Below, piece after piece: positions 57,583-64,000 of a stretch of DNA of 64,000 nucleotides (the stretch's first letter is position 1; every line of letters begins with the position of its first letter). The notes beneath the pieces are model-generated. The model ran no database searches. It was not told where the DNA came from and worked only from the letters and a program-made list of their open reading frames with translations. The stretch is taken from positions 186,001-250,000 of the forward strand of contig NYUD01000091.1 in assembly GCA_002683825.1 (NCBI GenBank). The letters are read 5' to 3'. The stretch comes from Planctomycetota bacterium (GTDB lineage Bacteria; Planctomycetota; UBA1135; GCA-002686595). The position numbers were made by a program, and so were the translations under genes.

Positions 57583-59623
57583 GAGGTCCGGTCCATTGTA
57601 TTGTCCCAAGCCCCCCCGACGGAATGTGATCGGTCCCCTCTTGCTTCTGGCGGCTCTCGGCTGTGGAGACGATGCCCGGGAATCATCGAGCGAGCACTCA
57701 TCGACGGCCGAACCGACCTTCTGTGAGCACATCGCCCCTCTGGTTTTCGAAAAGTGTGCGCCGTGCCATCGCCCGGGCGAGGCGGCCCCCTTTTCCCTGA
57801 CCGACTACGCCGAGGTGAAGCGCCGGGTCCGGCAAATCGACATCGTCACCGAAAGCCGTTTCATGCCTCCCTGGCTTCCCGCGGGCGGTGCCAAGCCCTT
57901 CGCGAACGATCGTTCCCTGACCCAGGCGGAGATCGATCTCTTCGCGACCTGGATCGCCGCGGGAGCTCCCGAGGGGGATCCACAGAAGCTTCCCGAACTG
58001 CCGAAGTGGGAGCGGGGTTGGCAGCTGGGAAAGCCGGACATCGAGCTGAGTATGGAGACCTTCGTCGTACCCGAGGAAGGGCTTGACGTGTATCGCAACT
58101 TCGTCATCCGATCGCCGGTGGAGAGGGACACCTGGGTGCGCTCCGTGGAGTTTCGGCCCGACAACCGGCTGGTCCTGCACCACCTCGTGCTCTTCGTGGA
58201 TGACACGGGGACCGCCCGCGCCCTCGACGATCGGGATCCCCAGCCGGGATATACGGGGATGGACATCGGCAACCTGCGGATTCCCGGCGGTCAATTCGTC
58301 ACCTGGCTGCCCGGCAAAGTGCCCACTGAGGGAGAAGAGGACATCGCCTTCCTGTTGCGGCCGCACACCGACATCGTGCTGCAGCTGCACCTGCGTCCCT
58401 CGGGGAGGCCGGAGCCGATTCAGGTGCGCCTGGGACTCTTCGAGGCCGAGACGCCACCCACGCGCTTTCCCATGACCATCCGCATGTGGTCGCGCGACAT
58501 CGACATTCCGGCAGGCGTGAAGGACTTCCTCGTCGAAGCGCGCTACCAGCTTCCGGTGGACCTTCAGGTTCTGGGCGTCTATCCGCACGCCCATTACCTG
58601 GGGGACGACCTTCGAGGCTACGCGAAGCCGCCGGGGGGGGACGAATTGCACCTGATCGACATTCCCGCGTGGGACTTCAACTGGCAGGAGGAGTATTTCT
58701 ACAGTGAGCCGCTCTTCTTGCCTGCGGGAACCGAACTTTCCATTCGCTACCTCTTCGACAACACCGCCGACAATCTGCTTAATCCGTTCTCGCCACCACA
58801 GCGGGTCGTGCACGGTTTCGAGTCGAGCGATGAAATGGCCGAACTTCTCTTGTCGGTTCTTCCCTCGGAAGAGGATCGCCCGATCCTGTGGGACCACTTC
58901 GAAAGGTTTGCCTGGGATCTGGACCTCTCCAACTACGAACGGCACGCGGCCGAAGATCCGGATGATCCCTCGTGGCACCACGAGATCGCGACCTACTGCA
59001 TGCGTCTGGGAAGGACGGAGGAAGCGATTCGTCGCTACGAGTTGCTTTGCGAGGCTGCTCCGGATCAGGCGCGTCCCCTGCAGCGGCTGGGGCAAGCGCG
59101 TCTGGCCCACGGGGATCTCGAGGGCTGTTTGCGGGATCTGCGACGCGCGCTCGAGCTGGACCCGAGCCTGTTGCGGGCCCGGCTCTATCTGGGCCAGGCG
59201 CTCTTGAAGTTAGACCGGACGGAGGAGGCGATCGAAGCGTTTCACGAGGTGCTGGATCGCGATCCTGGACACCCCATGGCCCTCAGCCGCCTGGGTGAGA
59301 TTCAAGTTGCACGGGGCAACACCAAGCGCGGGCGCGAGCTCTTCGAAAAGGCCTTGGCTCGCAATCCACAATTCGATCGGGCCTTGATCGGGCTGGGGTC
59401 TCTCGCGCTCGCCGAGGGGCGGGCGGTGCAGGCCGGCGAGTTTGCAAGCCGCGTCTTGTATGCGGATCCGGCCCACGCGACGGCCCACAACCTGTACGGG
59501 CGTGCGTTCGAGGACCAGAAGAAGCTGGAGGAGGCGCTCCGGCACCTGGAGCTGGCCCTGCGCTTCGATCCCGCCGAGCCGGCGTTTGCGCGTGATCTCG
59601 AGCGCGTACGCAGGGCCCGCTGA
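57569..59623 (+). CDS. cytochrome c / PHM-like copper monooxygenase / TPR fusion lipoprotein
   Basis: A 684-residue predicted lipoprotein (lipobox A-L-G-C). Domains in order: a c-type haem region with CAPCH (Cys63, Cys66, His67) and a downstream FMPPW Met; a domain resembling copper type II ascorbate-dependent monooxygenases (PHM-like), with His204-His205 in LHHLVLF, His266 and His274 (HTDIVLQLHLRPSG), His340/342 (YPHAHYLG) and Met423 in SSDEM, matching the expected copper ligands; then about seven TPRs (about 440-680, e.g. EEAIEAFHEVLDRDPGHPMAL). It probably acts in the periplasm; substrate unknown. Start uncertain: GTG 57569 keeps a basic stretch before the signal; TTG 57596 or GTG 57626 are alternatives. 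Confidence 0.8.
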   Translation: MKQVTRSGPLYCPKPPRRNVIGPLLLLAALGCGDDARESSSEHSSTAEPTFCEHIAPLVFEKCAPCHRPGEAAPFSLTDYAEVKRRVRQIDIVTESRFMPPWLPAGGAKPFANDRSLTQAEIDLFATWIAAGAPEGDPQKLPELPKWERGWQLGKPDIELSMETFVVPEEGLDVYRNFVIRSPVERDTWVRSVEFRPDNRLVLHHLVLFVDDTGTARALDDRDPQPGYTGMDIGNLRIPGGQFVTWLPGKVPTEGEEDIAFLLRPHTDIVLQLHLRPSGRPEPIQVRLGLFEAETPPTRFPMTIRMWSRDIDIPAGVKDFLVEARYQLPVDLQVLGVYPHAHYLGDDLRGYAKPPGGDELHLIDIPAWDFNWQEEYFYSEPLFLPAGTELSIRYLFDNTADNLLNPFSPPQRVVHGFESSDEMAELLLSVLPSEEDRPILWDHFERFAWDLDLSNYERHAAEDPDDPSWHHEIATYCMRLGRTEEAIRRYELLCEAAPDQARPLQRLGQARLAHGDLEGCLRDLRRALELDPSLLRARLYLGQALLKLDRTEEAIEAFHEVLDRDPGHPMALSRLGEIQVARGNTKRGRELFEKALARNPQFDRALIGLGSLALAEGRAVQAGEFASRVLYADPAHATAHNLYGRAFEDQKKLEEALRHLELALRFDPAEPAFARDLERVRRAR

Positions 59624-59701
59624 CCCAGCGAGCCGGGGTTCGGTGCGGGAGTGCACGCCGCGCCATATTAGCGTGGCGGTTGCTTTTGTAGCCTGTGCGC
59701 G

Positions 59702-60358
59702 GTGGCTTTGCTCGAGATCCACGGCCTGCACAGGGCCTATCGCACGGCCGGGGGAGAGGAGCGCCCGGTCGTCCGTCTGGAAGCGTACTCGCTGGCCGAG
59801 GGCGAGCAGGCCGCGCTGGCCGGTCCAAGCGGTTCTGGCAAGACGACCCTCTTGAACCTCATCGCCGGCATCCTGCGTCCGGATGCAGGCCGGATCGAGA
59901 TTTCCGGACACGAAATCACGGGCATGTCGGAGTCGGAGCGGGACCGATTTCGAGCGCGAAACCTGGGCTATGTCTTCCAGAGTTTTCACCTTCTCGGTGG
60001 ATATGACGCGCTGGAAAACGTGCTCCTGGGGATGAGCTTCGGCTCCCGTCCCGACCGAAATCACGCACGCACGTTGTTGGAGCGGTTGGGGTTGGGGGAG
60101 CGACTCGGCCACCGACCGGGGGAGATGTCGATGGGACAAAAACAGCGCGTCGCCCTGGCCCGCGCCCTCGCCAACCGGCCCAAGCTCGTGCTGGCGGACG
60201 AACCGACCGGCAATCTCGATACCGAGAACGCAGAGATCGCACTCGGGCTTCTGCGCGAGGTGTGTCGCGAGGAGGGCGCCGCCCTGTTACTCGTCAGTCA
60301 CGACCCGGCCGTGCTCGAGACCTTCGAGCGCGTGGACCGCCTGGAGGCCTTGAGGTAG
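59702..60358 (+). CDS. LolD/MacB-like ABC ATPase
   Basis: A 218-residue ATPase of the LolD/MacB type. Walker A is GPSGSGKTT, the Q-loop is in YVFQSFHLLGGYDALENVLLG, the signature is MSMGQKQRVALARALANRP, Walker B is LVLADEPTGNLD and the switch His is in VSHD. GTG start. The permease gene begins 3 bases after its stop. The family powers lipoprotein release or substrate extrusion across the envelope without transport through the membrane core. Confidence 0.92.
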   Translation: MALLEIHGLHRAYRTAGGEERPVVRLEAYSLAEGEQAALAGPSGSGKTTLLNLIAGILRPDAGRIEISGHEITGMSESERDRFRARNLGYVFQSFHLLGGYDALENVLLGMSFGSRPDRNHARTLLERLGLGERLGHRPGEMSMGQKQRVALARALANRPKLVLADEPTGNLDTENAEIALGLLREVCREEGAALLLVSHDPAVLETFERVDRLEALR

Positions 60359-60361
60359 TCG

Positions 60362-61621
60362 ATGGGCACGCTCTATCTCATCGTCAAGAGGAGCCTTGCA
60401 CGGCACGCGTTTTCGAGCTGCGTGACCGTTGCGGCCTCGGCCCTGGCGGCCGGATTGGTCCTGGCCGTCTTTGCGATCAGCGCCGAGTCCAGGCGGGCCT
60501 TTACCGGCGGTTCGATCGGATTCGATGCGGTGTTGGGAGCCCGCGGCAGCCCGCTGCAGCTCGTCTTGAACACGGTCTACCACCTGGAAACGTCTCCGGG
60601 GAACCTCTCCTGGAGCCAATACGAGGCGGCCCGCGACGACCCACGCGTCGAACTGGCACTGCCCTATGCGGTGGGGGACAGCTATCGCGGCTTCCGCGTC
60701 GTGGGCACGACGCCGGAGGTTTTTACTCGCTTCGAATTGCACGAGGGAGAGACGTTTCGCTTTCAAGGCCAGGGCGTGCCATTCGAGCCTTCGCGCCGCG
60801 AAGCGGTGCTCGGCGCCACGGTGGCGCGAGCCCTGGGGCTCGGCCGAGGGTCACGCATCCGTCCCGAACACGGCGTCGCCGTGCCGGCGGGGCACGCGCT
60901 GGAGCACGAGGAGGAGTTTGTCGTCGTCGGCGTTCTCGAGCCGACCAACACACCCTCGGACCGCGTGATCTGGATTCCGATCGAAGGCGTGTTTCGAATG
61001 GGAGGGCACGTCCTGCGCGGCGCCGGTGAGGAGTTCGAAGCGGAGGTGGGCGAAGCGATTCCCGTGCGCCACAAGGAGGTCAGCGCGGTGCTCATCAAGT
61101 TCGCCGGTCCGCAGGCCGGTTTTCAGCTCCAGCAGAAGTTCAATCGTGCAGGAAGCACGGCGACCCTGGCCTGGCCGATCGGTCGTTCGATCGCCGAATT
61201 GTTCGACAAGCTCGGATGGGTGAACCGCGTCCTGGAGCTCTTGTCCTACGTGGTGTGTCTCGTCGCGGCCGCCGGGATCCTTGCGAGCCTCACCAACACG
61301 ATGAACGAAAGACGACTCGAGTTCGCCATCCTGCGCGCGCTGGGCGCACGCCGACGCACAGTCTTTGCCGCGATCGTCCTGGAATCCAGCGCGATCGCAG
61401 GGCTTGGAGCAGTGCTTGGGTTTGCGATCTATGCGATCCTGTTCTTCGTCGTCGCGTATCTCGTCGAAGAGCGCACGGGCGTGATCGTTCAGCTCTTCGA
61501 GTTTCACCCCGCCTTTCTCCTGGCGCCCCTCGGCATGGTTTTCCTGGGAGCTCTGGCCGGTCTTCTCCCCGCCTGGAAGGCCTACTCCACGGATGTGGCC
61601 ACGAACCTGAGTTCCGTGTGA
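60362..61621 (+). CDS. FtsX-like (LolC/MacB-type) ABC permease
   Basis: A 419-residue permease with the four-helix MacB/FtsX topology. There is one N-terminal helix (FSSCVTVAASALAAGLVLAVFAI), a long periplasmic domain (about 45-285) and three C-terminal helices, including MNERRLEFAILRALGARRRTVFAAIVLESSAIAGLG, the hallmark coupling segment. It is the partner of the LolD-like ATPase immediately upstream. The stop overlaps the WD40 gene start (TGATG), which suggests that the propeller protein works with this transporter. Confidence 0.91.
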   Translation: MGTLYLIVKRSLARHAFSSCVTVAASALAAGLVLAVFAISAESRRAFTGGSIGFDAVLGARGSPLQLVLNTVYHLETSPGNLSWSQYEAARDDPRVELALPYAVGDSYRGFRVVGTTPEVFTRFELHEGETFRFQGQGVPFEPSRREAVLGATVARALGLGRGSRIRPEHGVAVPAGHALEHEEEFVVVGVLEPTNTPSDRVIWIPIEGVFRMGGHVLRGAGEEFEAEVGEAIPVRHKEVSAVLIKFAGPQAGFQLQQKFNRAGSTATLAWPIGRSIAELFDKLGWVNRVLELLSYVVCLVAAAGILASLTNTMNERRLEFAILRALGARRRTVFAAIVLESSAIAGLGAVLGFAIYAILFFVVAYLVEERTGVIVQLFEFHPAFLLAPLGMVFLGALAGLLPAWKAYSTDVATNLSSV

Positions 61622-63807
61622 TGATGGGAAAAGACCGATCACGCTCAAAGGTGGCAATGTCCATCACCCTGATCTCGGCGTTTCTGGCGTCGTGGGCAGG
61701 GATCTATCTTCTCTTGGTCGACCGCGATGCCCTCCTCTTGCGTCATGGCGAGCTGGTGCGTCAGAACGACGAACTGGATCGGGATCTCGATGCCGCGGAG
61801 GCAGCCCTCGAACCTCTGCGGCAGTTGCAAACCCAGGGTGCGGCAGGCCCGGACAAAGAGGGCGGTGAAGGCGTCGTGGCTCAGGCGGAGCGCCGTACGA
61901 ATGCGAACCGCCTCCAGGCCGCTGAGATCGCGGTCGAGAATGCACAGCTGGGCCGGGCCGACGAGATTCTGAACCGTATTCCCGAAGCGGCGCGCGGTTT
62001 CGCCTGGCACCTCTTGCGATCCCGTGCGGCAAGGCGCTTTCCCCTCCTGGTCGATAGCGAGGACGACGTGCTGGTGGTGAGCGCTGCGCCCGGCCGGCGC
62101 GAGGTGGCCGTCGGAACGCGCGACGGCTGGATCGCAGGCTACGCCATTCCCGCAGGCGGTACGGCGCCCGGTCCGATTCCCCGGCCTGGTTTCCGGATCC
62201 GTGCCGGCCAAGAGGCGGTCTTCGCCTGCGCCTATTCCCCGGATGGACGTCGCGTAGCCGCGGGAGATCTGGCGGGTCGCGTGTCGGTGTGGAGTGTTCC
62301 CGGGGGAGAGAAGTTCGAGACCCTCGAGTTCGACGAAACCGTGACGGCGCTCGCTTTTGTCGAGGAGCGGCGGCTCGCTATCGGAGGAGACGAGGGGCGC
62401 CTGGCGGTGTGGAACATCTCGGACGGGAGCTTGATCGAGCTACGCGGCCACGATCGTGCGATCAATGCGATCGACGTCGATCGCAGGAACGTGCGCTTCG
62501 CCACAGCCGGTGATGACTCCCTGGTTAGAATCTGGTCCGGAGTCGGTTTCCGTAGGGTCGTGGAACTGGCGGGGCATGCCGACTGGGTGCGCGACGTGGC
62601 CTTTGCGTCCGACGGACGCACCGTATCGAGCGCTTCTTCGGACCTCACGATCCGCCACTGGAATCCGGATGACGGCGGCCTGATCGCCTCGACGTCGACG
62701 GCGGGGGTGGAGGTGGTGTGCCTTGAATACGCGAGTGTGCCGAACACCTGGTGCGCCCTGGGACACCGTGGAGAGCTGCTCTTTGAACGCGCCGGTGCCC
62801 GACTGCGCTACGACGTGCCGCTGGTCGGAGGCATCGCGCTCCTGGGCGGAGCGGCCGCCGAAGATCTTTCCTGGGCCGTCCTGGCGATGGGCGGCGCGTT
62901 GTCGCTCTGGCGAACGGATCCGGGGCCGTCCTTCGAACGGCGTAGTGCGGACGCGGGAGAGCTACGGAGCATCGCCTCATCTACGGACGGCGGGCTCGTG
63001 GTGGCCGGGGGAACCGACGGGGGCGTCTGGGTCTTCGATGCGACGGGCGCTCGGCGCATCGGCGGCCACCGCGGCGCGTGTATGAGTGTGGGGCTTTTGG
63101 ACGACGCACAACTCTGCGCTTCCGGCGGTCGGGACGGAACGGCGCGCATCTTCGAACTCGGCCCGCAACCGCGCGAGCGCCTGGTCCTGGAGGTGGACGA
63201 CAAACCGGTGGTGGCCGTCGCCCTTTCCGAGGATGCCCAGCGGGTCGCCTGTGTTTCCCGCAGCGGACGTATGCGCTCCTTCGACGCGCACACGGGTGAG
63301 CTTCTGCGCGAGATTCCTCCGCCTCAAAGGGGAGTCGCGGTCGCCACCATCGATCGAAAGGCAACCCTCTTGGCCTGGATCGGCGACGGCGGGTCCATTC
63401 GAACCTGGGATGTGCAAACCGGCGAGCGCGTGCATCCCCTGCGCGATCGCGATCTGGCTCGGGTTTCGGCCATCGACGTCGCAGAAGAGGGCCTGCGCCT
63501 GGCGTGCACCTCGAACGACTACTTCGCCCACGTGTACGACCTCGAAACCAGGGAACGGCTGGCGATTCTGAACGATCCGGACCACTCGATCTGGTCCCTG
63601 GCTCTGGACGCGAAGGGCGAGACGCTGGCCACCGCATCCCGCGACGGGACCGTTTTTCTGTGGGACGTTGAAAGCGGCGAGCGTTTGCTGAAGTTACAGG
63701 GCAGTTTCGAAGCGATCCTGTCGCTGGAATTTCGTCGGGATGGGCGGTGTCTGTACGCGGGTACGGAGAATGGGGCCATCGAGGCCTGGGAAGTGGAGCT
63801 AGACTAG
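61621..63807 (+). CDS. membrane-anchored WD40 beta-propeller protein
   Basis: A 728-residue protein. After a basic start comes one hydrophobic anchor (about 12-32, MSITLISAFLASWAGIYLLLV), then a coiled-coil stretch (about 38-110, rich in Glu/Arg/Leu). Next is an R-G-F-A-W-H-L-L-R motif resembling the R-G-W-E-W-x-Y-L block that precedes WD repeats in many Planctomycete proteins. About 10-12 WD40-like repeats follow (e.g. VAAGDLAGRVSVWSVPGG, FATAGDDSLVRIWSG, SSASSDLTIRHWNPDDG, CASGGRDGTARIF, ATASRDGTVFLWDVESG). ATG at 61621 overlaps the permease stop; an adjacent ATG at 61624 is equivalent. Role unknown; linkage to the ABC genes is the main clue. Confidence 0.85.
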   Translation: MMGKDRSRSKVAMSITLISAFLASWAGIYLLLVDRDALLLRHGELVRQNDELDRDLDAAEAALEPLRQLQTQGAAGPDKEGGEGVVAQAERRTNANRLQAAEIAVENAQLGRADEILNRIPEAARGFAWHLLRSRAARRFPLLVDSEDDVLVVSAAPGRREVAVGTRDGWIAGYAIPAGGTAPGPIPRPGFRIRAGQEAVFACAYSPDGRRVAAGDLAGRVSVWSVPGGEKFETLEFDETVTALAFVEERRLAIGGDEGRLAVWNISDGSLIELRGHDRAINAIDVDRRNVRFATAGDDSLVRIWSGVGFRRVVELAGHADWVRDVAFASDGRTVSSASSDLTIRHWNPDDGGLIASTSTAGVEVVCLEYASVPNTWCALGHRGELLFERAGARLRYDVPLVGGIALLGGAAAEDLSWAVLAMGGALSLWRTDPGPSFERRSADAGELRSIASSTDGGLVVAGGTDGGVWVFDATGARRIGGHRGACMSVGLLDDAQLCASGGRDGTARIFELGPQPRERLVLEVDDKPVVAVALSEDAQRVACVSRSGRMRSFDAHTGELLREIPPPQRGVAVATIDRKATLLAWIGDGGSIRTWDVQTGERVHPLRDRDLARVSAIDVAEEGLRLACTSNDYFAHVYDLETRERLAILNDPDHSIWSLALDAKGETLATASRDGTVFLWDVESGERLLKLQGSFEAILSLEFRRDGRCLYAGTENGAIEAWEVELD

Positions 63808-63812
63808 CCCCC

Positions 63813-64000
63813 ATGGGCGGCAGTCTCTCACGCGTCGGGGCAGGCGCTTCCCTCATCATCAGCGTCCTTGCGCTGGGCTGGGTCGTGCGCGCGACAAGCC
63901 GGCCCTTCCCTGCATTGACGCAACGTCCGATCGTCGGTGCTCCGCTGGATGCGCCTGCCGGCTCGCGTCCGGAACGTGGCGAAAAAGAGATGCATTTCCC
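63813..64000 (+). CDS. exported protein, N-terminal fragment (runs off window)
   Basis: The ATG at 63813 opens a frame that runs to the window end (about 62 residues). It begins MGGSLSRVGAGASLIISVLALGWVV, a signal or anchor segment, then a Pro/Arg-rich stretch. Five bases separate it from the WD40 stop, so it is probably the fourth gene of the ABC/WD40 operon. Too short to classify. Confidence 0.6.
   Translation, partial: MGGSLSRVGAGASLIISVLALGWVVRATSRPFPALTQRPIVGAPLDAPAGSRPERGEKEMHF

Overview
The window is high-GC bacterial chromosomal DNA, densely packed with genes. No replication origin, insertion sequence, prophage or CRISPR array was found. The mix of genes points to a Gram-negative, probably Planctomycetota-like organism: many lipobox lipoproteins, exported beta-propellers (YncE, LVIVD, PD40, NHL, WD40), carboxypeptidase-regulatory-like and vWA proteins, WD40 proteins of the kind common in Planctomycetes, and a complete 14-subunit complex I. 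This placement is an inference; Myxococcota or another deep-branching lineage is possible. No rRNA or other phylogenetic marker gene beyond gltX, recG and the nuo genes is present to settle it.

Layout. 1-2.6 kb: citrate synthase and a membrane-anchored hypothetical, both plus strand. 2.8-16.3 kb: the full nuoABCDEFGHIJKLMN operon on the minus strand, mostly with overlapping stop/start codons. Directly upstream on the same strand (16.4-20.5 kb) are a vWA-domain protein and a large exported protein with carboxypeptidase-regulatory-like repeats. 20.6-27.0 kb (plus): a lipoprotein with Ca-binding-like Asp loops, a lipoprotein with an apparently inactive glycosidase-like domain, and recG. 27-32.3 kb (minus): three exported beta-propeller proteins, one with a His-rich repeat. 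32.4-40.5 kb (minus): a CusCBA-type heavy-metal efflux operon flanked by two Cys-rich exported proteins. 40.6-46.6 kb: a DUF4863 cupin, a DUF3825-like protein, a polytopic membrane protein, an esterase and adenosine deaminase. 46.7-52.4 kb: gltX, an NHL protein, a candidate structured RNA on the minus strand with its own terminator, a ChrR-like cupin, cysteine dioxygenase, tRNA-Met(CAU), a zinc-ribbon protein and a metallophosphoesterase lacking one core motif. 52.5-57.6 kb (minus): two ABC ATPase/permease pairs and a sulfatase-superfamily protein. 57.6-64 kb (plus): a cytochrome c/PHM-like copper monooxygenase/TPR fusion lipoprotein, then an operon of a LolD-like ATPase, an FtsX-like permease, a membrane-anchored WD40 protein and the start of another exported protein.

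Functionally, citrate synthase and complex I supply respiratory energy. The RND pump, its metal-binding periplasmic adaptor and the Cys-rich exported proteins form a periplasmic metal (probably Cu/Ag) defence. Several exported proteins of unknown role appear to be surface or periplasmic scaffolds. The least explained signals are the structured RNA at about 49.4-49.7 kb, the metal operon's accessory proteins, and exported proteins that look like enzymes but have lost catalytic residues.
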